This document shows, piece by piece, positions 8,031 through 18,123 of a stretch of 64,000 bases of DNA. This stretch comes from Arthrospiribacter ruber (lineage in GTDB: Bacteria; Bacteroidota; Bacteroidia; Cytophagales; Cyclobacteriaceae). The translations under genes were made by a program, and so were the position numbers. The stretch is taken from NCBI RefSeq assembly GCF_019343195.1, contig NZ_RPHB01000008.1:62001-126000 (forward strand), written 5' to 3'. Numbering within the stretch: position 1 is the stretch's first letter; each line of letters starts with the position of its first letter. The notes beneath the pieces were generated by a model, which was not told where the DNA came from, did not search any database, and saw only the letters and a list, made by a program, of their open reading frames with translations.

Positions 8031-10196
8031 ATGATCAGAAAAAAGATGCACTTTCTGCTGTTGCTGTTGCTCCTGAGTCATATAGCTACAGCCCAAAGTC
8101 CTGAAAAGGTCAACATAACAGATCTCACAAAAATCATCAGTACAACTTCCCATGAGATCACTCCAGATGGAAAGCAGGTGATTTACGTGAAAAATTCCGT
8201 AAATGAAAAAGGAAGTGATGACTACTCTTATAAGAGTCAATTGTGGATATCAGACTTAAGCGAACCCTTTGAAAGCAGACCGCTTACTTCTTCAGAATAT
8301 AACATTTCATCTCCAGCCCTTTCACCGGACGGCAGCAAGGTGGCATTTGTTAGGCCCAAAGATGGCAAAGCCCAGATTTGGATCCTACCACTTAGAGGAG
8401 GGGAAAGCCAAGTGATTACCTCTGAGAAAAACGGTGCTTCAAACCCTGTCTGGTCTCCAGACGGAAAAAAAATCCTTTTTTCTTCTTCCCATCCAATCTG
8501 GCAGATTGAAGGCGAGCCTACTTGGGAAGTACAAAGACCGGGAAGAGCCCATAACGATGAGCCCAACTACAAAGCCATCAATGCAGGTTCCGCAAAAGAA
8601 GAAATCAAACCCAATCCAGATGGAACCTTAGAAGAAATGAGGGCCTATCTTGCCAAAAACAATTCAAAAGGAGACCCAAAAGTCATTGACCGACTCAACT
8701 TTTTGGGAGAAAGAGACCTTAATCCTGACCTTACTTTTTCCCACCTTAATATCCTCGATCTCAATACCAAAGAGACCAGGAAGATTACAGAAGGATTTCA
8801 AAGCTTCTTCGGAGGCACTTGGTCGCCTGACGGAACATACATCTTGGCTTCAAGTCTGGAAAACCAAGAACACCCGGATTTGACCAATACCACTGAAATA
8901 TGGAAGATCAACTTATCCAGTCAGTCTGCTGAAGTGTTTTATTCGCTTAAAGGACATAGCGTAGGCGCGCCTAATTTTTCCCCTGATGGAAAGTGGATAC
9001 TTTTCAGAGGGATGAACATGGAGGAACCCTCCTACAACATGTCCATGTTGGGCGCCATCAAGCCTGACGGCAGTGGTATGAAATGGCTGACCGAATCGCT
9101 TGACAGAAGTATTGGATCGGGTAAATGGGCATCCAATTCGCAGGATGTTTACTTTTCCGGAGCCAACCAAGGAGGATTCTCTCTCTGGAAAGTTAATGTC
9201 AACTCAGCAAAAATAGACCCGGTCATCACCGGGGCACAAGGTGTCACCAGCTTTGACCTGAGAGATCAGAAGCTGGTCTATGCCCTGACCAAAATAGAAA
9301 ATCCTTCGGAGATATACCTTGCAGACCTTTCCAATAAAAACGCCAAGCAAATCAGCAAAAACAATGAATCCTGGCTTGAAGGAAAACAGATTTCAAAACC
9401 TACTGCTCACCAGCTTAAAACCTCGGATGGCTTTACAGTTGACTATTGGGTGATGGAACCAATAGGCAAATCCTCCGGAACCAAATACCCTACTGTAGTC
9501 AATATGCATGGAGGCCCTTCAGCGATGTGGGGGCCTGGCGAAGCATCCATGTGGCATGAATTTCAGGTAATGGCAGCTCGTGGATACGGCGTGGTATATG
9601 CCAACCCAAGAGGAAGCGGTGGATACGGAAAAGCATTCCAAAAAGGCAATTTCCAAGATTGGGGAGACGGGCCTGCAGCAGACGTTCTTGGCTCTCTGGA
9701 TGAAGCCATGAAGCAATATGATTGGATAGATGGAGACAATCTTGTACTCACAGGTGGTTCATATGCTGGTTATCTGACCGCATGGATTGTGGGACATGAC
9801 CATAGGTTCAAAGCAGCCTTTGCCCAGAGAGGGGTTTATGAGCTTACTTTTTTCCTTGGAGAAGGCAATGCCTGGAGATTGGTTCCCAACCATTTTGGCT
9901 ATCCATGGGAAGAAGGTGTCAAAGAAATACTCGACTACAATAGCCCTCAGACCTATGTACAGAATATCCAAACACCTTTGCTGATCAAGCACGGTGACCA
10001 AGATCTCAGGACTGGTGTCCGTCAGTCCGAACTCCTTTACAAAAGCCTCAAAATTCTCGGCAAACCTGTGGAATATGTCAGGTATCCGGAAGAAGGACAC
10101 GAACTGTCCAGGTCTGGAGCGGTACATAGAAGAATTGACCGTATGGCCAGAATTATTGAGTTTTTTGAGCGTTATGTTACACATCCCGAAAATTAA
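8031..10196 (+). CDS. Secreted S9 family peptidase (dipeptidyl/acylaminoacyl peptidase type)
   Basis: A 721-residue exported serine peptidase. The signal peptide is MIRKKM followed by a leucine-rich core and ATAQ. Residues about 40-440 carry TolB/WD40-like propeller repeats (SPDGS, SPDGKKILF, SPDGKWILF), which gate access to the active site. The C-terminal alpha/beta-hydrolase domain has Ser577 in GGSYAGY, Asp658 in HGDQDLRTG and His690 in EEGHELS. This family cleaves dipeptides or acylated residues from short peptides, probably in the periplasm. A second S9 gene starts 10 bases downstream, so the two are very likely co-transcribed. Confidence 0.93.
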   Translation: MIRKKMHFLLLLLLLSHIATAQSPEKVNITDLTKIISTTSHEITPDGKQVIYVKNSVNEKGSDDYSYKSQLWISDLSEPFESRPLTSSEYNISSPALSPDGSKVAFVRPKDGKAQIWILPLRGGESQVITSEKNGASNPVWSPDGKKILFSSSHPIWQIEGEPTWEVQRPGRAHNDEPNYKAINAGSAKEEIKPNPDGTLEEMRAYLAKNNSKGDPKVIDRLNFLGERDLNPDLTFSHLNILDLNTKETRKITEGFQSFFGGTWSPDGTYILASSLENQEHPDLTNTTEIWKINLSSQSAEVFYSLKGHSVGAPNFSPDGKWILFRGMNMEEPSYNMSMLGAIKPDGSGMKWLTESLDRSIGSGKWASNSQDVYFSGANQGGFSLWKVNVNSAKIDPVITGAQGVTSFDLRDQKLVYALTKIENPSEIYLADLSNKNAKQISKNNESWLEGKQISKPTAHQLKTSDGFTVDYWVMEPIGKSSGTKYPTVVNMHGGPSAMWGPGEASMWHEFQVMAARGYGVVYANPRGSGGYGKAFQKGNFQDWGDGPAADVLGSLDEAMKQYDWIDGDNLVLTGGSYAGYLTAWIVGHDHRFKAAFAQRGVYELTFFLGEGNAWRLVPNHFGYPWEEGVKEILDYNSPQTYVQNIQTPLLIKHGDQDLRTGVRQSELLYKSLKILGKPVEYVRYPEEGHELSRSGAVHRRIDRMARIIEFFERYVTHPEN

Positions 10197-10206
10197 AAAT
10201 TAAAAA

Positions 10207-13155
10207 ATGAGTAAAATCACAGCCCTGAAGGGCTTCTTGACAGTATTTCTGGTATCCCTATGGCTGGTCCATCTGGCCGAAGCCCAAGATACCAAACCGA
10301 TTTCGTGGAAAGACATTCCTTCCTGGAAATCCATTTCCCAAGCTTCAGTACAATTTTCCAAAGAAGGAAAATGGATGGCATATGGTATGGTTCCTGTAGA
10401 AGGAGATGGAGAAATCATCATACAAAAGGTCAGCGATCCGGAAAGCAAAAAAACTTTTCCGATCGGATCTTCTGCCAATCCAACCATTTCATTTTCAGAC
10501 AATGGTCGTTGGGTGGCTTACAAAGAGTATCCTAAGGAAAAAGACAGGAAGTCTGCCTCAAAAAACGGAGGGAAAAATCTAAAGGAAAAACTGATCCTTG
10601 TGGATCTGGAAAATGATTTTAAGAAAACCGAATACGACAATATCTCCTCTTTTTCTTTTAATGGAAAAGCATCTACCCATCTTGCTATCAACTTGAGCAA
10701 GGAGGGTAGCAATGGCGATGCCAAAGGCTCAGACCTCTTGATTGTAAATCTTTCAAACCTCAAGTCACACAACATCGGAAACGTATTTGAATATGCCTTC
10801 AATAAGGGAGGAGAACATCTTGCATACACCATTGATGCTGCCAATAAAAATGGCAATGGCCTTCACCTCTACCATGTAAACTCTGGCAATATTTCCATTC
10901 TGGAAACAGAAAAAGCTACCTACAGGTCCATCAACTGGACTGAAAAGGGTGATGCTTTTGCTTTGCTCAAAATGGTGGAAGACAAAGCATTCAAGCAGGA
11001 TCAAGGCAAATTGATCGGAGTGAAAAACCTCAACAAGCCTGAGATCATTGTCTATGACCCAAAGAAGGACAGCACAAATTTCCCGAAAAATTTCACCATC
11101 AGTCCAAACCGCAAACCCATGTGGTCTGAAGATCTCAGCAAGCTTTTCTACGGCATCCACCCTTTGGTGGCAGAAAAAAAAGAGGATAAAAAAGAAGAAA
11201 AATCGGAGGAAAAGTCTGAAGTATCCGAGTCAGACAAACTTGGTAAAATCATGGCTGACACCACCATCAAGTCCATTTCTGATCTTCAATCTGCCATAGC
11301 CAAACTTGACAGCGGGAAAACCAAAACCTCCTCTGGAAAAAATGAGGCCAACAAACCGGATATGACCATCTGGCATTGGAAAGATAGCCGCCTTCAGTCC
11401 CGTCAGCAAGTGTTGGAAAATCAGGACAAAAATTACAGTTTCTGGGCAGTGTATCAGGTTGCCAACAAAAAACATCTGGCCCTACAGGACAGTAGTATGA
11501 AGGAGCTGCAGCTCCTGCCGAAACAAAAATTCGCCCTAGGTTCTGACATTCAGACTTATGAACTGGACATCAATCTGGACGGTCAAAGCTACTATGACTA
11601 TTATATAGTAGATCTGAATACCGGGGAGAAAAAAGAACTTTTCAAAAAGTTTTATCAGCCTAATTACAACTCCCGTCCAAGAGCTTCTGAAGATGGCACA
11701 AAAATCCTTTATGCTGAAGATGGACATTTCTTTGTCTATGAAATAGTTAGCGGTAAAAAGATAAACCTTACAAATAAGTTACCTACTACATTTGTCAATG
11801 TAGAAGATGACAGAAATGTAGAAAAACCCATGAATGCCCCTTTGGGCTGGAGTGCAGACAGTAAGTATGTTCTCCTCAGAGACAATTGGGACATCTGGCA
11901 AATTCCGATAAGCAATCCTGAAAATGCCATAAACCTGACCAAAAACGGAAAAACCGACAAAATCAGGTATCAGAGCAGATTTGCATTGGATCCGGATGAA
12001 AAAGGCATTGACCTGAGCAAGAACCTTTACGTGAGAATGTATGGAGAAAACACCAAAAAGAGCGGAATAGGTATTATCAATGCCGGAAAAAGTGCCCTAA
12101 ACCCAGGTATAACCAAGCTGGTATGGGAAGACGCCAATATCAACAGACTCAGCAAAGCTGAACAAGCTGATGTATTTTTCTTTACCAAAGAAAAATTCAG
12201 CACGCCAACAGAGTATTTCACCACGAATGCCAAACTGGAAAATCCTAAGCAAATCACTTCCAATGCTCCTGATGCCTCTAAATATGCTTGGTCTCCGGGA
12301 GTAAAACTGGTCGACTATATTTCTGATAAAGGGGACAGCTTGCAGGCAGCTTTGTTTTTACCGGCAGGTTACGAAGAAGGTAAAAGCTACCCTACGATAG
12401 TTTACTATTACGAGAAACTTTCACAGACACTTCATAATTATTCTACACCGGGTTTTTCAGGCACCGGATGGAATCCTGGAGTCTACACCAGCAATGGGTA
12501 TGCAGTATTGATTCCAGATATTGTATACACCTTGGATGACCCAGGAATGTCAGCGGTTTGGTGTGTACTCCCTGCGGTAAAAGAAGCCCTCAAAACGGGA
12601 GTAATCGATGAAGGCAATATGGGTCTACATGGACATTCATGGGGAGGATATCAAACTTCCTTCCTGATTACCCAGACAGATATGTTCAAGGCTGCTGCTG
12701 CAGGTGCCCCACTTACCAATATGGTATCAATGTATGACCTTATCTATTGGAACACCGGTGGAGGAAACATGGCCATTTTTGAAGCATCTCAAGGGAGATT
12801 TAAAGGCGGGCCTTGGGAAAACTGGGATTCTTATCTCAGAAACTCTCCGGTATATCATGTAAAAAATGTACAGACACCGCTCTTGATGTTGCACAATGAC
12901 AAAGATGGCGCAGTGGATTTCACGCAGGGTATTGAATATTACAATGCTCTGAGAAGGCTGAAAAAGCCTGTGATCATGATGCAATACAAAGGAGAGAACC
13001 ATGGACTTTCCAAGCTGGAAAACAGGAAGGATTACAGTGTGCGTATGATGGAGTTTTTCGATCACCACCTCAAAGGGAATGATGCACCAAAGTGGATTTC
13101 CGAAGGGATAGATAGGCTCCAACTTGAAACCCATTTGGAAAAAAGAGCTTTTTAG
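10207..13155 (+). CDS. Secreted S9 family peptidase, long form
   Basis: A 982-residue exported member of the prolyl oligopeptidase clan. The signal peptide is GFLTVFLVSLWLVHLAEA followed by Q. A long propeller-like region is interrupted near residues 320-345 by a Lys/Glu-rich low-complexity insert (KKEDKKEEKSEEKSE). The C-terminal catalytic domain shows Ser811 in GHSWGGY, Asp900 in HNDKDGAVDF and His932 in GENHGLS. It is longer than its neighbour and belongs to a different S9 subgroup. The substrate is unknown; a role in periplasmic peptide breakdown beside the upstream S9 enzyme is inferred. Three hairpin terminators lie in the downstream gap. Confidence 0.92.
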   Translation: MSKITALKGFLTVFLVSLWLVHLAEAQDTKPISWKDIPSWKSISQASVQFSKEGKWMAYGMVPVEGDGEIIIQKVSDPESKKTFPIGSSANPTISFSDNGRWVAYKEYPKEKDRKSASKNGGKNLKEKLILVDLENDFKKTEYDNISSFSFNGKASTHLAINLSKEGSNGDAKGSDLLIVNLSNLKSHNIGNVFEYAFNKGGEHLAYTIDAANKNGNGLHLYHVNSGNISILETEKATYRSINWTEKGDAFALLKMVEDKAFKQDQGKLIGVKNLNKPEIIVYDPKKDSTNFPKNFTISPNRKPMWSEDLSKLFYGIHPLVAEKKEDKKEEKSEEKSEVSESDKLGKIMADTTIKSISDLQSAIAKLDSGKTKTSSGKNEANKPDMTIWHWKDSRLQSRQQVLENQDKNYSFWAVYQVANKKHLALQDSSMKELQLLPKQKFALGSDIQTYELDINLDGQSYYDYYIVDLNTGEKKELFKKFYQPNYNSRPRASEDGTKILYAEDGHFFVYEIVSGKKINLTNKLPTTFVNVEDDRNVEKPMNAPLGWSADSKYVLLRDNWDIWQIPISNPENAINLTKNGKTDKIRYQSRFALDPDEKGIDLSKNLYVRMYGENTKKSGIGIINAGKSALNPGITKLVWEDANINRLSKAEQADVFFFTKEKFSTPTEYFTTNAKLENPKQITSNAPDASKYAWSPGVKLVDYISDKGDSLQAALFLPAGYEEGKSYPTIVYYYEKLSQTLHNYSTPGFSGTGWNPGVYTSNGYAVLIPDIVYTLDDPGMSAVWCVLPAVKEALKTGVIDEGNMGLHGHSWGGYQTSFLITQTDMFKAAAAGAPLTNMVSMYDLIYWNTGGGNMAIFEASQGRFKGGPWENWDSYLRNSPVYHVKNVQTPLLMLHNDKDGAVDFTQGIEYYNALRRLKKPVIMMQYKGENHGLSKLENRKDYSVRMMEFFDHHLKGNDAPKWISEGIDRLQLETHLEKRAF

Positions 13156-13223
13156 TGTGAAGCGGATTTTATAATTTATTTAATTATTAAAAGTTTAAAT
13201 TGTTTTATTTTAATATTTTGAAC

Positions 13224-13253
13224 AAAAAAATACCCAATATTGGGTATTTTTTT
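13224..13253 (+). terminator. Rho-independent terminator after the S9 peptidase pair
   Basis: Palindrome AATACCCAATATTGGGTATT flanked by A7 and T7. The symmetric A and T runs allow use from either side, but on the plus strand it sits about 70 bases after the S9 stop codon. The gap 13156-13507 holds three such hairpins and no supportable gene. Confidence 0.8.
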
Positions 13254-13336
13254 GCCAAAATAAAACCTGTATACTTGAAAGATATTTTAGAGTTTTTCTC
13301 TGAAGTGTTTAAGTTCAAAAAGGGTTATCCCCAAAA

Positions 13337-13371
13337 AACAAAAGCCTTTGTATGTTACAAAGGCTTTTTTT
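13337..13371. terminator. Bidirectional hairpin terminator
   Basis: Stem AAGCCTTTGTA / TACAAAGGCTT around a short loop, followed by T7 on the plus strand; an A/T-rich flank on the other side gives a T tract on the minus strand too. It separates the S9 operon from the convergent efflux operon. Confidence 0.8.
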
Positions 13372-13431
13372 ATTCATTTAGAAAACTGATAAACACAGCC
13401 TGTTTCCCCTACCTCATTAAAGTTTGCTTTT

Positions 13432-13470
13432 TTTTAAAAAAAGCCTCTGTCAAAAACAGAGGTCTTTTTA
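13432..13470 (-). terminator. Terminator of the RND efflux operon
   Basis: Minus-strand hairpin GACCTCTGT-TTTTG-ACAGAGGC followed by T7, about 40 bases beyond the stop of the TolC-like gene. It is well placed to end the efflux transcript. Confidence 0.8.
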
Positions 13471-13507
13471 CAATTACAGAAAACCAAAACACAAACTTTA
13501 TTTGAGC

Positions 13508-14962
13508 TTACATCCACCCTCCACCTAATGCGAGATAAATTTTAACATTTGTTTGAAGCTGAGACTTTTTGAGCTCTATCAATTCAATTTCTGACTGCAA
13601 AGCCCTGCTTTGAGCGTTAAGTACTTCCAGATAATCCGCATAACCTACACGAAACATAATATTGGAATTATCCACAGATCTTTTCTGTACCTCTACCTCA
13701 TAAGATTTGAGCTGCAATTGCTCATCATATGTTCTAAATTCATTGATCAAATTCAGAATTTCGAGATAGCTTTTGAAAACAGTTTGTTCGTATTCCAAAA
13801 AGGCGATTTTTTGGGAAGCTTTTGCAGTTTCCATTTCCATTCTTATCCTGTTCCTATTAAAAACCGGCGCCGTCAATCCTGCCCCTAATTGATAAACCAT
13901 GGATGCAGGGCTGAAAAACAATTTTCCGAAATCAAAAGCATTAAAGCCTGCCATTCCACCTAAATTTATGCTGGGGAAAAAAGCCGCCCTGGCAGCGTTC
14001 AAATCTGCCTTGGATGCAATAAGTTCTCTTTCGGCCATTCGGATATCAGGCCTCATCCGGAGAAGGTCAGCAGGTAGCCCAAAAGCTACCAACTCAGAAT
14101 TTTCAAAAGCAGTATCCAGTACAGTCCTTTCATGCTCCATCGCATATCCGCCCATCAAGCGTGTGAGCTGAAGTTCCGTGGTCCTCAATTCCCTTTGTCT
14201 TTCAATCAATAAGGCTTTGGAGTTGAGCATCAATGCCTCAAATTGATCTACAGCCAATTGGTTCTCTTTACCTGACTCCTTCAGGTCTTTAGATAAATTC
14301 ACCGCTTTTTCCTGCAGCTCTATATTTGAGGTTAAAATCCTCAGTTCCTCATCCAAAGCCACAAGCTGGTAATAATGCATGACCACCTCTCCTATTAACC
14401 AAGTTTTGACATGATTGGCCATTTCTTCAGAGGCCAGATACCTTTCAAATGCAGCTCTTTTTCTGTTTTTTAATTTTCCCCAAACATCAATTTCCCAATT
14501 GAATTGGGCACCGAGAATAAAATCTCTGTAAGGATCAGGTATCAACTTGTCTTCCGGAACCGTAGGGGATAGATTGGAATCAGTATTCCCTACTCCATCC
14601 ATGGTATACTCTCCAAATCTCCTCGACATAGCACCTGCAATCCCATTGATTTCAGGTAGTAATCCACCTCTCGCTATCCCTAGATTTGCCCGTGCAATTC
14701 TGATTCTTTCCAGAGTTTTCAGGTTATCCTGGTTATTTTCTAAAGCTACCCTGATCAAAGATTTTAAGTTTGGATCTTCAAAATAGATCTCCCAATTGAT
14801 CATGGCTACATTGAGACTTGACTCTGCTTCAAGGGATTCATTTAGGTAATTTCCCGGAAGGACTTCCAATTGCGGTGTGTACACTTCAGCTACCTTGCAG
14901 GATGCAAGCAAATGAACCAACAGCAATGCAATACTTAATTTTGATTGAAATAATCTTTTCAT
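13508..14962 (-). CDS. RND efflux outer-membrane lipoprotein, TolC/OprM (NodT) family
   Basis: A 484-residue outer-membrane channel for a tripartite efflux pump. The signal peptide ends in lipobox LLASC at Cys22. Two outer-membrane efflux repeats follow, with the typical LLRMRPDIRMAERELIASKADLNAARAAFFP region (residues about 300-330, paired motif RPDI and AERELIAS) and PSINLGG. It is the last gene of the operon: its ATG overlaps the stop of the pump gene (ATGA), indicating coupled translation. Together with the adaptor and pump it should export small hydrophobic or toxic compounds across both membranes. Confidence 0.92.
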   Translation of the reverse strand: MKRLFQSKLSIALLLVHLLASCKVAEVYTPQLEVLPGNYLNESLEAESSLNVAMINWEIYFEDPNLKSLIRVALENNQDNLKTLERIRIARANLGIARGGLLPEINGIAGAMSRRFGEYTMDGVGNTDSNLSPTVPEDKLIPDPYRDFILGAQFNWEIDVWGKLKNRKRAAFERYLASEEMANHVKTWLIGEVVMHYYQLVALDEELRILTSNIELQEKAVNLSKDLKESGKENQLAVDQFEALMLNSKALLIERQRELRTTELQLTRLMGGYAMEHERTVLDTAFENSELVAFGLPADLLRMRPDIRMAERELIASKADLNAARAAFFPSINLGGMAGFNAFDFGKLFFSPASMVYQLGAGLTAPVFNRNRIRMEMETAKASQKIAFLEYEQTVFKSYLEILNLINEFRTYDEQLQLKSYEVEVQKRSVDNSNIMFRVGYADYLEVLNAQSRALQSEIELIELKKSQLQTNVKIYLALGGGWM

Positions 14963-17900
14963 GATGCTGTAACTGGTTTTGATTTCTCGACTGATTTTTC
15001 TTTAATCCTGGATGCAATGGTTTCAAAAACCACAAATAATCCAGGGATCAAAAACACCCCTATTAAAGTCCCTAACAACATTCCCCCAGCGGCGGCTGTA
15101 CCTATGGTCCTATTTCCTATTGCTCCTGCACCACTAGCGATTGTCAAAGGAATCAAGCCAGAAATAAACGCAAAAGAAGTCATCAAAATAGGTCTAAGCC
15201 TTTCCACTCCTCCATTGACGGCTGACTTCAAAATTGAGTAACCCCTTTTCCTATTTTGTAAAGCAATCTCAATGATCAGGATGGCATTTTTCCCCAATAA
15301 TCCAATAAGCATGACCAAGGACACCTGAGCATAGATATTATTTTCCAACCCGGTGATTTTGAGAAAAAGAAAAGACCCGAAAATCCCTGCCGGTAAAGAA
15401 AGGATTACAGGTAAAGGCAGAAAGTAGCTTTCGTACTGCGCAGCCAAAAGCAGATAAACGAAAACCAAACATATCAGGAAAATGTAAACTGCCTGATTTC
15501 CTGATGCAATCTGCTCTCTGGTTATTCCTGACCAGTCTATATCATAGCCTCTTGGGAGAGTTTTCAAGGCCACATCCTCCACGGCTTTGATGGCATCACC
15601 TGAGGAATAGCCTTCAGCAGCATCTCCGTTGACCATGGCAGAAGTAAACATGTTGTATCTGGTGATTTGCTCAGGACCATATACCCTTTCCATGCTTAGA
15701 AAGTTGGAATAAGGCACCATTTGTCCCCTGGAGTTTTTGGTGTACATATTCAGAATGGATTCTGGCGATGTCCTGAATTCGGGAGATGCCTGTATCATGA
15801 TTTTGTACATCTGACCGTATCTGATAAAATTACTGGAATAGAAACTTCCTACGTAGCTCTGTAGCGTTTCCATCGCATCCACTACTGACACCCCTAGTTT
15901 TGCTGCCTTGTCATGATCTACGACCAATTGATATTGAGGGAAATTGGCCTCAAAACTGGTAAATACCTCTTTTAGCTCCGGTCTGTTATTTAGCTCTCCC
16001 ACAAAAGACTGGGATATTTCAGCAGTTTTATCCAAGGAACCACCTGTTTTGTCCTGAAGTCTCAGTTCAAACCCTGAAGCATTTCCAAAGCCTGGAACCG
16101 GAGGGGGAGCAAAAAACTGAATCTCGGCACCTTTGATGTGTGCCACCCTTTGTTGGTAATCTCCGATCAGCTGATTTACGCTTCTATCCCTATTCTCCCA
16201 ATCTACCAAATTGACCATCCCCATTCCATAGGAAGCTCCGGCAGTTTCTGATAGCAAACTATAACCTGCAAGTGTGGAAATTGTCTCCACCTCCTCCAAA
16301 GGAAGAAGACTTGCCTGAACCTGATCCATGATTTCTGAAGTCCTTTCCACAGTGGCTCCGGGAGGGGTGGTAACGTTTACATATATCATCCCTTGATCTT
16401 CATTTGGGATAAACCCTGTGGGCACTACGGCCATCCCCCCATAGGTCAAAGCCAAAAACAAAACCAAAACGCCAAGAGTGACAGCTCTTCTGTGGGCAAT
16501 CAGATTCAAAATACCTGAATACTTGAGTGAAAGGGCATCATATTTTTGATTGAATTGATAAAAGAACTTCTGAAGCAAGCCTTTCTTGGGATTATGTTCT
16601 ACATCTGATGGCTTTAGTAACATGGCACAAAGTGCAGGTGATAAGGTCAATGCATTGATTCCTGAGATCACGATAGCGATGGCCAATGTCAATGAAAACT
16701 GCCTGTAAAAGATCCCTACAGGACCGGACAAAAAGCTCACAGGTACAAATACAGCTGACATCACCAAAGTAATTGCTACTATGGCCCCTCCTATTTCTTT
16801 CATTGCGGCAATGGTCGCATCCATGGCGTTCATCTTAAGCTCATGCATTTTGACATGGACTGCTTCTACTACCACTATGGCATTATCCACCACAATCCCA
16901 ATGGCCAATACCAAAGCAAACAAGGTCAGTAGGTTGATAGAAAATCCAAACAATTGCATAAAGAAAAAAGTCCCAATTAAGGATACCGGTACTGCAATTG
17001 CTGGAATAAGAGTTGATCTGAAGTCCTGCAAGAAAATAAACACTACAAGAGAAACTAATAAGAAGGCTTCAATTAAAGTTTTGATTACCTCAAAAATCGA
17101 CGCATCCAAAAACCTGGAAACATCATAGGAAACATTGTACTCCAAACCAGGAGGAAATGAACTCTCCTGAAGCTCTTCCATTTTGTCCTTAATATTCTGG
17201 ATTACCTCTTTTGCATTTGAACCAGGCCTTTGTTTGATCATAATAGACGCTGAAGGTCTTCCATCAGTCATGGAAACCATATTATAATCCTGAGAATCAA
17301 ACTGAACTTCGGCAACATCCTTAAGTTTGAGCAGTGAACCATCAGGAAGTGACTTCAGCGTGATATTTTCTATGTCTTCTTCTTGGTTGAACTTACCCGT
17401 GTACTTGAGCACATACTGAAGGGCCTGTGGATCCCTGTCAGAGGAAATACCGGACTTCCCGGGTGCTGCTTCCACATTCTGATTTCGAATGGCCTCTGTG
17501 ACATCCTGTGGAGTCAATCCATAAGCCACCAACCTATCCGGGTTGAGCCAAACTCTCATTGCATAATCCCGGGATCCCATGATTTGGGCGAAACCCACCC
17601 CATCAATCCTTTTCAGCTCAGGAAGTATATTGATATCAGCAAAATTGAAAACAAATTTTTCGTCTTGAGTACTGTCTGAAGTCATCAGGTTGAGGTACAA
17701 AAGCATTGAGTTAACCTCCTTTTCTGTCTGAACCCCAGCACGGATTACTTCCTCCGGCAATTCATCCAAAACAGTAGCCACGCGGTTCTGCACATTCACC
17801 GCTGCCTGATCAGGGTCTGTTCCCACTTCAAAAACAATATTGATCAGGGAGATCCCATCATTTGTATTTACCGATGTCATGTAACTCATTCCAGGCACTC

Positions 17901-18111
17901 CATTGATTGCCCTTTCCAGAGGTGTGGCAACAGCCTTGGCCAAAACCTCCGCATTCGCACCGGTATATTTGGCAGTTACGGTAACGGCCGGCGGTACAAT
18001 TTCAGGGAATTGGGTAATTGGCAGTGAAGTCAAAGACAAAAGCCCCAATAAGGTGATGAAAACCGAAATAACTGTGGAAAGTATCGGCCTTTTGATAAAT
18101 AGTTCTAGCAT
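14959..18111 (-). CDS. RND efflux pump, HAE1/AcrB family permease
   Basis: A 1050-residue inner-membrane proton/drug antiporter. The N-terminal LFIKRPILSTVISVFITLLG, two large periplasmic loops and 12 membrane segments fit AcrB. The transmembrane relay region reads GIVVDNAIVVVEA, with Asp409 followed by Asn410 where AcrB has Asp407-Asp408. The partner Lys is present in LLGKNAILIIE, and the Arg in RLRPILMTS. The Asn replacement is odd because the second Asp is needed in AcrB; it may be a natural variant of this lineage. The gene follows the adaptor by 12 bases and overlaps the channel gene. Confidence 0.95.
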   Translation of the reverse strand: MLELFIKRPILSTVISVFITLLGLLSLTSLPITQFPEIVPPAVTVTAKYTGANAEVLAKAVATPLERAINGVPGMSYMTSVNTNDGISLINIVFEVGTDPDQAAVNVQNRVATVLDELPEEVIRAGVQTEKEVNSMLLYLNLMTSDSTQDEKFVFNFADINILPELKRIDGVGFAQIMGSRDYAMRVWLNPDRLVAYGLTPQDVTEAIRNQNVEAAPGKSGISSDRDPQALQYVLKYTGKFNQEEDIENITLKSLPDGSLLKLKDVAEVQFDSQDYNMVSMTDGRPSASIMIKQRPGSNAKEVIQNIKDKMEELQESSFPPGLEYNVSYDVSRFLDASIFEVIKTLIEAFLLVSLVVFIFLQDFRSTLIPAIAVPVSLIGTFFFMQLFGFSINLLTLFALVLAIGIVVDNAIVVVEAVHVKMHELKMNAMDATIAAMKEIGGAIVAITLVMSAVFVPVSFLSGPVGIFYRQFSLTLAIAIVISGINALTLSPALCAMLLKPSDVEHNPKKGLLQKFFYQFNQKYDALSLKYSGILNLIAHRRAVTLGVLVLFLALTYGGMAVVPTGFIPNEDQGMIYVNVTTPPGATVERTSEIMDQVQASLLPLEEVETISTLAGYSLLSETAGASYGMGMVNLVDWENRDRSVNQLIGDYQQRVAHIKGAEIQFFAPPPVPGFGNASGFELRLQDKTGGSLDKTAEISQSFVGELNNRPELKEVFTSFEANFPQYQLVVDHDKAAKLGVSVVDAMETLQSYVGSFYSSNFIRYGQMYKIMIQASPEFRTSPESILNMYTKNSRGQMVPYSNFLSMERVYGPEQITRYNMFTSAMVNGDAAEGYSSGDAIKAVEDVALKTLPRGYDIDWSGITREQIASGNQAVYIFLICLVFVYLLLAAQYESYFLPLPVILSLPAGIFGSFLFLKITGLENNIYAQVSLVMLIGLLGKNAILIIEIALQNRKRGYSILKSAVNGGVERLRPILMTSFAFISGLIPLTIASGAGAIGNRTIGTAAAGGMLLGTLIGVFLIPGLFVVFETIASRIKEKSVEKSKPVTAS

Positions 18112-18123
18112 CTTACGGGAAGT

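Noticed and set aside
13200-13505. A 101-residue plus-strand frame in the gap after the S9 peptidases
   Set aside because: It runs through three terminator hairpins and poly-A/T runs; the translation is Lys/Phe-rich with no family likeness.
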